Both the position numbers and the translations under genes were made by a program. The notes below the pieces were generated by a model. It was given only the letters and a program-made list of their open reading frames with translations, was not told the DNA's origin and searched no databases. A stretch of DNA of 64,000 bases from Bog-473 sp963745175 (lineage in GTDB: Bacteria > Actinomycetota > Acidimicrobiia > Acidimicrobiales > RAAP-2), in NCBI GenBank assembly GCA_963745175.1, contig CAVUWK010000014.1:1-64000 (forward strand), given 5' to 3'. Numbering within the stretch: position 1 is the stretch's first letter; every line of letters starts with the position of its first letter. This document shows positions 27,153 through 35,772 of the stretch, one piece after another.

Positions 27153-29009
27153 TCACATCGCGTAGATGCTGCGGATCACCTCGGAGATGGTCGTCAGATC
27201 CTGCGCCACCAGGTTGATGGCCTCCTCGCGGAGGGTGCGCATGCCCTGCTTCTGGGCCAGGCGGCGCAGCTCGTCCTGGGTGGCCCAACCCACGATCAAC
27301 CGCTTGATCTCGGGTGTCATCTGGAGGAGCTCGTAGACACCGATGCGGTCCTGGTAGCCGGTGTTCCCGCAGAAGTTGCAGCCGGTGCCTTGGTAGAAGT
27401 CCGTTTTCGGATCCCCGCCGCTCTCCTCGTAGAAGGCCATCTCTTCCTGGCTGGGCGTGTAGCGGGTCTTGCAGGACGGGCAGACGCGGCGCACCAGGCG
27501 CTGGCCCACGATGGCGATGACCGACGAGGCGATGAGGAACGACTCGATCCCCATGTCCAAGAAGCGGTGCAGGGCCGAGACCGAGTCGGTGGCGTGGAGC
27601 GAGGAGAGCACGAAGTGCCCCGTGAGCGCCGACTGGACGGCGATGCGGGCCGTCTCGACGTCGCGGATCTCGCCGACGAGGATCACGTCGGGGTCCTGGC
27701 GCAGGATCGACTTGAGCCCGGTGGCGAAGGTCAGGCCTGCCTGCTCGTTGGTCTGGATCTGGTTGATCTTGGGGAAGACGAACTCCACCGGGTCCTCGAT
27801 CGTCATGACGTTGCGGGACCGGTCGCTGACCTCGCTCAGCGTGGCGTAGAGCGTGGTGGTCTTGCCGCTCCCCGTCGGGCCGGCGCACAGGACCATGCCG
27901 AAGGGCGCACGCGTGAGTTTCGAGTAGGTCTCGTGGGTGTCGGTGGGCATACCCAGCTCACCGAGGCGGAGGACCGAGCGGTTCTTGTCCAGGATCCGGA
28001 GCACGCACTTCTCGCCCCAGATGGTGGCGAGCGTCGACACCCGCACGTCGGTTCCCTTGCCGTCGAGCTCGGTGGTGAACTGGCCGTCCTGGGAGCGGCG
28101 CCGCTCCACGATGTTCATGCCGGCAAGGATCTTGATCCGGCTGATGAGCCCAAGGCCCATCGTCACCGGGAGCTCGATGATGTCCTTGAGGGCTCCGTCG
28201 ATCCTGAAGCGGACAAAGATCACCTCTTGCGAGGGTTCGATGTGCACGTCCGAGGCCCGATCGCGCATGGCCTGGGTCAAGATGCTGTCGACGACCTGGA
28301 CGACAGGGGCGTCCGCTGACACCACTTCGGTGCTCTCGGTCTCGACGGGGCGCTTCCGTGAGACCTCCACGGCCTCGAAGGCCTGCACGAGCTTGCCCAC
28401 GCTGCCGATCGCCTGATAGCTGCGGTCGATGGCCCATCGGATGTCGCTCAATGGAGCGAGTGCCAACCGGACCGAGTGTCCACTGGTCTCGGCCAGGCGG
28501 AAACGAACATCGTCGCTCGGCTGGGCCACCGCGACGTGCAGGCCCTGGTTGTCCAGACGCACCGGAATGGCGAGGAGTTCCCGAGCCACCTCTTCTGGCA
28601 GGAGGGCAACCGCGATCGGTTCCGGCGTGGCACGCCGAAGATCGATCACCGACATGCCGAAGAAATCCGCCAGCGCGTCCACGAGGCCCCGCTCGTCGAG
28701 GGCACCCATGTCGACGAGCACCTCACCGAGCCGCTTTCCCGAGCTTCCCTGCAGCTGGAGGGCAGTCGCGACCTGGGCATCGGTGACAAGACCGCGGGCG
28801 ACGAGCACCTCCCCGAGCAGGCCCTTGGGCCGTGGCGCTGTCGCAACTGCGGAGACGGCCTCCTGGACCACATCCGGCTGCGGGTTGGCCGCTTCCGGCA
28901 CCCAGGACGGGTCCGTCTCGTCGACATCGCCCGGCTCGGCGACGTCGACGAGGACATCTCCGTCGGGCACGTCCGGGTGGGCGCTGTTGTCCTTGCGTCG
29001 TATCTTCAT
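27153..29009 (-). CDS. PilB/GspE-type type IV pilus or type II secretion ATPase
   Basis: A 618-residue secretion ATPase that would power assembly of a type IV pilus or pseudopilus. The N-terminal MshEN domain (LGEVLVARGLVTDAQVATAL, then FGMSVIDLRRATPEP) covers roughly residues 55-200. The RecA-like core has Walker A GPTGSGKTTTLYATL, Walker B DVILVGEIRDVETA and the His-box HFVLSSLHATDS. The C-terminal zinc tetracysteine is CPSCKTRY...CNFCGNTGY. The ATG at 29009 opens the conserved MKIRRKDN sequence. No pilC, pilT, pilin or prepilin peptidase gene is seen in this window. Confidence 0.93.
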   Translation of the reverse strand: MKIRRKDNSAHPDVPDGDVLVDVAEPGDVDETDPSWVPEAANPQPDVVQEAVSAVATAPRPKGLLGEVLVARGLVTDAQVATALQLQGSSGKRLGEVLVDMGALDERGLVDALADFFGMSVIDLRRATPEPIAVALLPEEVARELLAIPVRLDNQGLHVAVAQPSDDVRFRLAETSGHSVRLALAPLSDIRWAIDRSYQAIGSVGKLVQAFEAVEVSRKRPVETESTEVVSADAPVVQVVDSILTQAMRDRASDVHIEPSQEVIFVRFRIDGALKDIIELPVTMGLGLISRIKILAGMNIVERRRSQDGQFTTELDGKGTDVRVSTLATIWGEKCVLRILDKNRSVLRLGELGMPTDTHETYSKLTRAPFGMVLCAGPTGSGKTTTLYATLSEVSDRSRNVMTIEDPVEFVFPKINQIQTNEQAGLTFATGLKSILRQDPDVILVGEIRDVETARIAVQSALTGHFVLSSLHATDSVSALHRFLDMGIESFLIASSVIAIVGQRLVRRVCPSCKTRYTPSQEEMAFYEESGGDPKTDFYQGTGCNFCGNTGYQDRIGVYELLQMTPEIKRLIVGWATQDELRRLAQKQGMRTLREEAINLVAQDLTTISEVIRSIYAM

Positions 29010-29200
29010 GGTCTTCTCGCTGAAGTCGGAGCCGCGGCCTGAATCGCCAAGTCCGCCCGCCCAACCCTCCCCCAATTGCATCGGCCGTGCCTTTGCCGTA
29101 CTTGAGTGCGACGGGGCCGTGTCTCACCAGGTCCCGCCGGGTTTCCTGGCAGCGGGGGCTTTCTGGCGGGTGGGGTCCCCCATCCGGTCCCACGAAAGAC

Positions 29201-29234
29201 CGAAGCGCCAGGGAGCGAGCTCCCTGGCGCTTCG
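29201..29234. terminator. Strong stem-loop, putative terminator
   Basis: A perfect 14-bp stem (arms 29201-29214 and 29221-29234, CGAAGCGCCAGGGA with its complement) closes a 6-base loop. It lies between the end of the secreted-protein gene at 29290 and the start of the pilB gene, both on the minus strand. It fits termination of the upstream transcript before the pilB promoter. No long T-run follows, as is usual in high-GC actinobacteria. Confidence 0.65.
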
Positions 29235-29289
29235 TCCTTCCACAACGTTGAGCCAGTCCTGGTCAGCTTGACCAGGACCCAGTCAGCTC

Positions 29290-29847
29290 CTACGAACAGG
29301 TCACGTTGATGTTCTGTACGTTGGCCGTCGACTGGCCATTGTTGTTCTGTGTCATGTGCATGTTCGCGCTGATATCGATCGAACCGGCGGCTCCGCTTCC
29401 GTGGAAGGTGAGTGTGAAGCCCTGCTCGGCTTGATTGGTCGGAGGCAGGGTCGGGTCTGTGGACACGGAGTTCTGCCCACCACCGAACCAGATGTGCGCG
29501 TGACCCGAGTACTCGACCACGCTTCCATTCGTCAGCTGGGCCTGCCCCTCGGCGTTGCCACCACCCCAGTCGCCGTTCTTGTTCGACGTGCCGTACATCA
29601 CGGCATTGCCACTCGTGAAGTCAAGGCTCCACGTCGAGGTGGCCGGGGGGACCGGCTTGGCGGACAGGAACGACGGGCAATTGGTGAGCGCTACCGGCGG
29701 TGGCCCCGTGACCAGGTTCATGCCGGCGGCAGGCGCATGTTGCGCCCCCGAACTCGCAAAAGCGGCCGACGTGGCCAACCCGACTGCACCGACGCAGGCC
29801 AATGCACCTGCGCTCGCCAAGCCGATGACTGTCGTGAATTTCTTCAT
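29290..29847 (-). CDS. Small secreted protein of unknown function
   Basis: A 185-residue exported protein. It starts MKKFTTVIGLASAGALACVGAVGL, a textbook signal peptide, with likely cleavage after AFA or nearby around residue 30. The mature part is rich in Gly, Asn, Ser and Thr (QNNNGQSTANVQNINVTCS at the end) and has two Cys, one in ALTNCPSFL and one at the second-last residue, that could form a disulfide. The sequence pattern suggests a beta-sandwich. I do not recognise a family. It is encoded just upstream of pilB on the same strand but is separated from it by a terminator hairpin. Confidence 0.75.
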   Translation of the reverse strand: MKKFTTVIGLASAGALACVGAVGLATSAAFASSGAQHAPAAGMNLVTGPPPVALTNCPSFLSAKPVPPATSTWSLDFTSGNAVMYGTSNKNGDWGGGNAEGQAQLTNGSVVEYSGHAHIWFGGGQNSVSTDPTLPPTNQAEQGFTLTFHGSGAAGSIDISANMHMTQNNNGQSTANVQNINVTCS

Positions 29848-30167
29848 TCTCAAGGTACTCTCCCTTTCGCTCGGATGAACTGACCCAGCGATGCTCGCGT
29901 GCACGACCATCACCGCAGCTGGGGGCGCCGACCGTCCCACCTCCCCCCTCGCGATGTCGCCAATCGGACCGGGGCCAATGACCCCGCGCCCTTCGCCAAC
30001 CCAAAGCGTAAAACAGTCCTCTGACCGGCACACGGGTGGGACCATGCCTCTCCGACGTCGCGCCAGCACCACTACGCGAGGTCCGGAAGAAAGAACAACA
30101 AACGAACAACAGCCGAGAACGGCAGGTCGTAGTGTCGGGACCGTTGCATCCTGTCGCGAGGAGGGGG
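29848..30167. other. Divergent intergenic region
   Basis: These 320 bases lie between the secreted-protein gene (minus) and the flavoprotein gene (plus) and should hold two promoters. Both ends carry purine-rich ribosome sites (GCGAGGAGGGGG before 30168; AGGGAGAGTACC-like before 29847). I see no protein-coding frame, no RNA fold of note and no clear operator. Confidence 0.5.
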
Positions 30168-31630
30168 ATGGAGCCGATCCCGGCGCTCGAGGTCAAAGAC
30201 GTTCGCTTCGACGAGACGGTCGACGTGGTCGTGGTGGGCCTGGGCGCCGCGGGCTCGTCTGCGGTTGTCGCGGCCAGCCAGGGAGGCGCGGACGTCCTGG
30301 CCGTCGAACGTGCTGCCGGGCCCGGTGGGACGTCGGCCGACTCCGGCGGTCTCATCTACCTGGGAGGCGGCACGGCCCTCCAGAGCGCCTGCGGCTTCGA
30401 GGACTCGCCCGAGAACATGGCGGCCTTCCTCCGGGCCGCCCTTGGGCGGCGGAGACGACGATCGCGTCAACGTCTACTGCGAGGGCTCGCCGGACCATTT
30501 CGACTGGTTGGTCTCCATCGGCGTGCCGTTCCGGGCGGCCTTCTGCGACGAGCCGAACCGAGAATCGGCCGATGACGCAGGGCTGCTCTTCAGCGGCGGT
30601 GAGGATTCCTACCCCTTCGACGAGATCGCCGTCCCGGTCCCGCGCGGTCACAAGCCGCAGTGGATGGACTCCGCCGGCGGCTTTCTCATGGAGCGCCTCG
30701 CCGCCGCCGTGTCGGCCAGCGCCGCCCGAGTGGTGGCCGACGCCAGCGCCGAGGCACTGGTCGCTCGACGGCGGCGAAGTCGTCGGCGTGCACGTTCGGA
30801 CCGACGACGGCCCCCGGGCCATCCGGGCCCGTGGCGGCGTGATCCTGGCGACCGGAGGGTTCATCCACAACGAGGCGATGGTCGCCGAGCACTGCCCACG
30901 GGCCCATGTCCCCGACGCTGCCTGGCGGATCGGCACCCCGAACGACGACGGCCGCGGGATCCGGATGGGCGCCGGCGCCGGGGCCGCGACGACCCGCCTC
31001 GATGCGTTCGAGTGCGCGCTGCCGCTCGGGCCACCGCACCGTCTCGCCCGGGGGATTCTCGTCAACCGCCACGGCGAGCGGTTCATCAACGAGGATGCCT
31101 ACACCGGGCGTATCGGGCTCCACGCCCTCTGCGACCACGACGGCTTCGTCTCCATGATCACCGACGACGAGATCCACGAGCCGAACGTCATCGGACTCCG
31201 CGTCGGCTACGCCGCCGCCACCCCGGAGGAACTGGCCGTCGATCTCGGCCTTCCTCCCGACGCTCTGGCGCGCACGGTGCGCGAGTACAACGAAGGTGCG
31301 GCCCACGGTGTCGACCCCGCATTTCACAAGCGCGCGCCCTATCTGCAGCCCATCGGCGTGCCGCCGGCGAGCGGTATCGGCGCCATCGACCTGCGGGTCG
31401 ACCATGGCGCGATCTACGCGACCTTCACGCTCGGCGGTCTCACGACCGATCCCGACGGCGCCGCGCTCGACGGCGCGGGTGATCGCGTCCCGGGTCTCTA
31501 CGCCGTCGGCCGGACCGCCGCCAGCCTCGCCGCCGACCACTACGCCAGCGGCATCAGTCTCGGCGACGGCTCGTTCTTCGGCCGACGCGCCGGGCGCGAC
31601 GCGGCAACTCGAGCCCGAGCGGGGGCCTGA
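30168..31630 (+). pseudogene. FAD-binding fumarate reductase/3-ketosteroid dehydrogenase-like flavoprotein, two frameshifts
   Basis: A FAD_binding_2 flavoprotein of about 487 codons, split over three frames. Frame one starts MEPIPALEVKDVRFDETVDV with the dinucleotide motif GLGAAGSSAVV and ERAAGPGGTSADSGG. Around 30445 it shifts to GGDDDRVNVYCEGSPDHFDW, and around 30770 to LDGGEVVGVHVRTDDGP. The rest is intact to a C-terminal FAD stretch DHYASGISLGDGSFFGRRAG. Each shift is repaired by removing one base. It belongs to the succinate dehydrogenase/fumarate reductase flavoprotein superfamily that includes 3-ketosteroid dehydrogenases. Either sequencing errors or genuine decay would explain it. Confidence 0.8.
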
Positions 31631-31715
31631 CTCTCCCTCGCACACCGGTGCGCGCAGACGCTACGGTGCGGTGCGACGGGCGCAGACGGCGACCGCGAGA
31701 GATCGGAGGCTGGCG

Positions 31716-32163
31716 ATGACCTCGAAGGCTGACTTCACGGCAGAGGAATGGCGGCTGATCCTCGAAGCGCCTCCAAGTGCCGGAATGATCGTGGTCACCG
31801 CGCAACGAGGAGGATCATTTCGCGAGACCATCGCCATGGCCAAGGCTTACGCAGAGGCGCGCCAACAGCACGGCAAGAGCGAACTCCTCGACGACATTGT
31901 CGCGGCGAAGCCTGAGCACGATCACACGCACTACCACTCTCCCGAGGAGCTCAAGCAGCACGGGCTGCAGCACCTGCCGCGATTCGATCACGGCGCTGTC
32001 GAGCAAGGCTGCGCCGGCGGAAGTCGACGAATATCGCCGGTTCATTGTCACGCTGTCCCACAGGGTCGCAGCGGCTCACCGGGAGCATGGTCAAGAAGTC
32101 AGCGAGGCCGAGCAGGCCGCGATCGACGACATCACGGAGGCACTGCAGGCGGCCCCCGGTTAA
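31716..32163 (+). pseudogene. Conserved hypothetical small protein, frameshifted near 31977
   Basis: About 148 codons starting MTSKADFTAEEWRLILEAPP behind a GGAGG ribosome site. The first part (MIVVTAQRGGSFRETIAMAKAYAEARQ) reads to HGLQHL. Then one extra base shifts the frame to RDSITALSSKAAPAEVDEY, RRFIVTLSHRVAAAHREHG and a C-terminal EAEQAAIDDITEAL. The helical pattern and the FTxEEW opening are those of a small conserved actinobacterial protein family of unknown role. It lies downstream of the frameshifted flavoprotein on the same strand. Confidence 0.6.
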
Positions 32164-32199
32164 GCCGGCTCAGCTCCTTCGCTGACCCCACCTCCCACG

Positions 32200-33168
32200 T
32201 CAGAAGTAGATGATCTCCTTGGCGCGCTCGGTGACCTCGTCGAGATCGCCCGTCCAGGCCCCGGTCGAGAGGTACTTCCAGCCGCCGTCCGCCGACACGA
32301 CCACGATGGAGGCCTGCTCCCCCTCCGGCAGCGACGCTGCACACTTGACTGCGCCGGCCAGGGCCGCCCCGGTCGAGATCCCCGCGAAGATCCCCACCTC
32401 GGTCAGGCGCCGCGTCCACTCGATCGACTCGCGGGGCCGCACCACGGTCTTGCGGTCCAACAGTTCTGCGCCCCCGAGGTTCTCGAAGATGGGCGGGATG
32501 TACCCGTCGTCGAGGTTCCGCAACCCGTCGACCATCTCGCCCGCGGGCGGCTCGACCGCCCAGATCTGCACGGCGTCCCCGAGCTTCTCGCGCAGGAAGC
32601 GCCCGACACCGAGCAGGGTCCCCGACGTGCCGAGCCCCGCCACGAAGTGGGTCACGCCGGGGCAGTCCCGCAGGATCTCGGGCCCGGTCCCCTCGTAGTG
32701 GGCCCTGGGGTTGGCCGGGTTGCCGTACTGGTAGAGGAAGATCCACTCGGGGTGTTCCTGGGCCAGGGCCCGGGCCATGCGCACGGCACCGTTCGAGCCC
32801 TCGGTCCCGGGCGACTCGATGATCTCGGCACCCCACAGTTCCAGCAGCTGGCGGCGCTCGACCGACACGTTCGTCGGCATGACGACCTTGAGCGTGTAGC
32901 CCTTGACCTTGCACACCATGGCCAGCCCGATGCCGGTGTTGCCCGACGTCGGCTCCATCAGCACCTGGTCAGGCTTTCCCGGCACGAGGACGCCCGAGCG
33001 CTCGGCATCCTCGATGAGTGAGAGCGCCACCCGGTCCTTCACCGATCCACCCGGGTTCTGTCCCTCGAGCTTGATGGCGATGCGCGCCGCCGGATTCGGG
33101 CTGAGCGCGCTGATGTCGACGAGCGGCGTGTTGCCGATCAGGTCGAGCACCGAGGCGTAGAACGTCAT
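32200..33168 (-). CDS. cysM: Cysteine synthase, CysM type (CysO-dependent)
   Basis: A 322-residue PLP-dependent cysteine synthase. The Schiff-base Lys is at position 44 in GGSVKDRVALS, and the PLP-phosphate loop PTSGNTGIGLAM starts near residue 73. The C-terminal GGWKYLSTGAWTGDLDE matches the mycobacterial CysM tail, which closes over the active site. In Mycobacterium this enzyme joins O-phosphoserine with the thiocarboxylate of CysO rather than using sulfide. That mode is inferred here from the adjacent cysO and mec genes, which precede it on the same strand. Confidence 0.93.
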   Translation of the reverse strand: MTFYASVLDLIGNTPLVDISALSPNPAARIAIKLEGQNPGGSVKDRVALSLIEDAERSGVLVPGKPDQVLMEPTSGNTGIGLAMVCKVKGYTLKVVMPTNVSVERRQLLELWGAEIIESPGTEGSNGAVRMARALAQEHPEWIFLYQYGNPANPRAHYEGTGPEILRDCPGVTHFVAGLGTSGTLLGVGRFLREKLGDAVQIWAVEPPAGEMVDGLRNLDDGYIPPIFENLGGAELLDRKTVVRPRESIEWTRRLTEVGIFAGISTGAALAGAVKCAASLPEGEQASIVVVSADGGWKYLSTGAWTGDLDEVTERAKEIIYF

Positions 33169-33189
33169 GGCGGCGAGCTCCGGAAGGTC

Positions 33190-33465
33190 TCAGCCCCCGG
33201 CCACGGCCGGCAGGATCGACACCTCGGCGCCGTCCGCGACGGGCGTGTCCAGGCCCTGCAGGTACCGCACGTCGTCATCGTTGACGTAGATGTTCACGAA
33301 CTTGTGCAGGGTGCCGTCGTCGGTGAGGACCTGGCCCGCCATGCCCGGGTACTCGGCCACGAGCTTGGAGAGCACCTCGCCGATGGAGGCCCCGTCCACG
33401 TTGACGACGGCGGAGCCCCCGGCGTGGCTGCGCAGGACGGTCGGTAGGCGGACTTCGACGGCCAC
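33190..33465 (-). CDS. cysO: CysO, ubiquitin-like sulfur carrier (MoaD/ThiS family)
   Basis: A 91-residue beta-grasp protein of the MoaD/ThiS type ending in Gly-Gly (ILPAVAGG), the terminus that is converted to a thiocarboxylate. VEVRLPTVLRSHAGG and VNIYVNDDDVRYLQGLDTPV are typical of CysO. GTG start behind an AGGAGG ribosome site. It lies 21 bases upstream of cysM and carries sulfur for it. The enzyme that activates CysO (MoeZ in mycobacteria) is not in the window. Confidence 0.92.
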   Translation of the reverse strand: MAVEVRLPTVLRSHAGGSAVVNVDGASIGEVLSKLVAEYPGMAGQVLTDDGTLHKFVNIYVNDDDVRYLQGLDTPVADGAEVSILPAVAGG

Positions 33466-33571
33466 AGGGCCTCCTCGCTCGGTGTCGGACGGTACACCGG
33501 CCGTCCCGCGGGCTGGCCGGCTGATTGTTGACTGATCCGGTAATGATTCTACAAGGAGCCAGGCCAGACCC

Positions 33572-34006
33572 CTACCCCGGCCCGTCCAGCCCGGGAACCT
33601 CGAACTCCGGCACCTCGACCGGCTCCTCGGCGATGTGGCCCTCGCTGATGAGGTAGCTGCGCACGACAGGCTGGGTGTCGCGCAGTGAGACGAGCACGTA
33701 GTGCCAGCCGGGATCGGTGGCCTGGGCCACATCGGTCGGCGAGGGATAGGCGTCGGTGTGGGTGTGCGAGTGGAACACGCCCATGATGTCCGCGCCCAGG
33801 CCCTGGGCGGCCCGGTCGACCCGCAGCATCTCCTTGGGGTCGATCTCGTAGACCAGGGCCGACGCCGCCGCGTTGGGCGTGACGAAGAGGTGGGTCGCCT
33901 CGTCGCCTCCGTAGGACCCGACCAGGAGGCCGCACGCCTCGTCGGGCAGACCGACCAGGCAGTGGGCGACCATCTCCATGTAGAGGGCACGGGACAGGCG
34001 GAGCAC
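33572..34006 (-). CDS. mec: Mec, JAMM-type CysO-cysteine peptidase
   Basis: A 144-residue M67 metallopeptidase with a JAB1/MPN/JAMM zinc motif HSHTHTDAYPSPTD, preceded by MVAHCLVGLPDEACGLLVG with the conserved Glu. In mycobacteria Mec cuts the new cysteine off the CysO C-terminus. GTG start. It heads the mec-cysO-cysM cluster, with a gap of 106 bases before cysO. It is divergent from smpB, with only 26 bases between the two starts, so their promoters must overlap the opposite gene. Confidence 0.93.
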   Translation of the reverse strand: MLRLSRALYMEMVAHCLVGLPDEACGLLVGSYGGDEATHLFVTPNAAASALVYEIDPKEMLRVDRAAQGLGADIMGVFHSHTHTDAYPSPTDVAQATDPGWHYVLVSLRDTQPVVRSYLISEGHIAEEPVEVPEFEVPGLDGPG

Positions 34007-34032
34007 CCGAGAAGGGTACCCTCGTACCCCTC

Positions 34033-34557
34033 ATGGCCAGGGCGAAGAAGCAGATCGCCAAGCGGGCGGCCGCCCGCGAGGACCGCAGTGGCGACCGCGT
34101 CGTCGCCACCAACCGCCGCGCCCGGCGCGAGTACGAGTTCCTCGAGACTTTCGAAGCGGGAATCGTGCTGCAGGGCTCCGAGGTCAAGTCGCTGCGCGAG
34201 GGGAAAGCCCAGCTGAGCGAGGCTTACGCCCGGGTGGACGACGGGGAGCTCTGGCTGTTCCAGCTGCACATCCCGCCCTGGCAGTACGCCACGGGCTTCG
34301 GCGCTCATGATCCGGACCGGAAGCGCAAGCTGCTGGTCCACCGCTCCCAGATCGACGAGCTGATGGGCAAGACCCAGCAGCAGTCCCTGACCCTCATCCC
34401 GGCCTCGCTGTACTTCAGGGACGGCAAGGCGAAGGTGCAGCTCGCCCTGGCCAAGGGGCGCCGGCTCTACGACAAGCGCAACGTGATCATGGCCCGGGAC
34501 GCCGAGCGGGAGGCCGCCCGAGCGTCCAAGGAGATGGGCCGCTGGAACGGGGAATAG
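34033..34557 (+). CDS. smpB: SsrA-binding protein SmpB
   Basis: A 174-residue SmpB, which binds tmRNA and delivers it to stalled ribosomes. Hallmarks: NRRARREYEFLETFEAGIVLQGSEVKSLREGKAQL, IPPWQYATGFGAHDPDRKRKLL, and the C-terminal basic helix KGRRLYDKRNVIMARDAEREAARA. The ssrA gene follows 88 bases later on the same strand. Confidence 0.97.
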   Translation: MARAKKQIAKRAAAREDRSGDRVVATNRRARREYEFLETFEAGIVLQGSEVKSLREGKAQLSEAYARVDDGELWLFQLHIPPWQYATGFGAHDPDRKRKLLVHRSQIDELMGKTQQQSLTLIPASLYFRDGKAKVQLALAKGRRLYDKRNVIMARDAEREAARASKEMGRWNGE

Positions 34558-34600
34558 AGCCACCGGTGGAAGGGCGTCGGCCAACGGGACCCTGATCCCG

Positions 34601-34606
34601 TACAAT
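34601..34606 (+). promoter_or_regulatory. Candidate -10 box for ssrA
   Basis: TACAAT lies 40 bases upstream of the predicted mature 5' end of tmRNA. This would give a short 5' leader to be removed by RNase P. No clear -35 hexamer is seen at the right distance, so the call rests on the -10 match and position only. Confidence 0.4.
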
Positions 34607-34645
34607 GGGTGACCTGGTCAGGTCGATCAGTGGAGTCCCAGACAT

Positions 34646-34991
34646 GGGGGTGATTGGTTTCGACTTCGGTCGTCAAGGTAGGAGAAGCGAGCCGTGGTCT
34701 CCGGAACCACGTTAAAGAGCCGGAACCAAAAACAAACGCCGAGCCTCAGCTCGCGATCGCTGCTTAAGTAGCGACGTCCGCCCGGTCCCCGCCCTACGGA
34801 TCGGAATACGGGCGTCATTCAGTAGGGCTTACTCAGTGCGTCACACCAACTGATCACTGAGGAAACTTCGTTGGTTACGGGGGGGTACTGCCGCCGGCAG
34901 AAGTGCCGCCCCCGACAATCTGATGCCGGCTGCGCTCGGAGAAGGCCTATTGCGGCTCCGGAGGACGCGGGTTCAAATCCCGCCACCTCCA
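34646..34991 (+). ncRNA. ssrA: Transfer-messenger RNA (tmRNA)
   Basis: The 5' end GGGGGTGATTGGTTTCGAC and 3' end GGTTCAAATCCCGCCACCTCC are canonical for tmRNA. The 5' GGGGGTG pairs with the 3' CACCTCC to form the acceptor stem with one G-U pair. The T-arm GGTTCAAATCC is intact. CCA is not encoded (AAGG follows). The tag reading frame ends GAG CCT CAG CTC GCG ATC GCT GCT TAA, giving a tag with C-terminus EPQLAIAA; the resume codon is not certain. Its antisense produces the familiar RDLNPRPPEPQ artefact. Confidence 0.95.
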
Positions 34992-34999
34992 AGGGATCT

Positions 35000-35560
35000 C
35001 ACGTGCGGTCGTGAGGTCCGTTGGAGGTGCGTCATCACCCTCGTAGCGTTCGATGATCTCGTGAGCCCAGGCGATCGCATCACTCGCGCGAATGCCCGAC
35101 GGCTGAGGTTGAACCCAGATCTGAAGAGCAGTTGGGCGACTGACAACACTCTTTGCATTTGGCGACATTGCACGGGAAACCGCCAACCGGAGACGCACGA
35201 CATGGCGATCGGTCTTTTCAGCATTCGCAATCGCTGTAGTTCCACCTTCGCCGCAATGAAACAGTTCCCAGAAGATTTCGGCGGAGTGCGCTGCCTCGTG
35301 GTGTGTCAGCCCGTGACCCGCGCGAACCATCATCGAGCGCTGACCGAGGTCCGGCCGATTCACCGCTTCCGGGCGTTGGCGGCGAACTTCTCGACATTGC
35401 GGCAATGAGGCTGCTCGACCACGGCCTTCTCGTCCTTGCTAGGGCGAGCATGCCGGGCCGTCAACGCCTGGTCGTGGTCTTCGAGCGGGGCCAGCCGGAA
35501 GCGGAGTTCGAGTCCGGCGCCGGCCTTCAGGATTAATCCGTTGTACTGACTATCCGCCAA
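35000..35560 (-). pseudogene. Possible decayed gene behind ssrA
   Basis: Two overlapping minus-strand frames each show protein-like sequence. One runs from about 35560 (LADSQYNGLILKAGAGLELRF through FAANARKR) and stops at 35360. The other continues as AVNRPDLGQRSMMVRAGHG, EIFWELFHCGEGG and DAIAWAHEIIERYEGDD toward 35000. One frameshift would join them into about 185 residues. No family is recognised and no good start is seen. It may be chance. The rest of the 780-base stretch 34992-35772 holds nothing else I can support. Confidence 0.25.
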
Positions 35561-35711
35561 CCACGTCGTCCAGACCTCCTGTTCGACGGTTGCCGCGCCA
35601 GTGTTTCCGCCTTAAAAGCGTGAGGCCACCGATCGACGCCGGTCCCGACCACGGGAAAGGTCAGCGGAATGATCGCCCACAGGCCCCAATTTGTTCGTCA
35701 CTTTTCTTCGC

Positions 35712-35772
35712 GTGTAACCGGGCGCGTCTCCAACCGTCACAGGGAAAGAGAAATCCCGAGGGGGAGGTATCC
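35712..35772 (+). promoter_or_regulatory. Conserved leader of peptide unit 1
   Basis: From GTGTAACCGGGCGC to the start codon this leader matches the one at 37526-37585 almost base for base, including CTCCAACCGTCACA, ATCCCGAG and the ribosome site GGGAGGTATCC directly before ATGCCCGA. Conservation of a non-coding leader in both units points to shared promoter or 5' UTR control. Confidence 0.6.

Noticed and set aside
33190..34605. One long minus-strand frame through cysO, mec and smpB
   Set aside because: Only the last 91 codons (cysO) read as protein in this frame. The rest is antisense or out-of-frame to mec and smpB.
34947..35050. Minus-strand reading frame ending in RDLNPRPPEPQ
   Set aside because: This is the antisense of the tmRNA 3' end, a well-known annotation artefact, and not a protein C-terminus.
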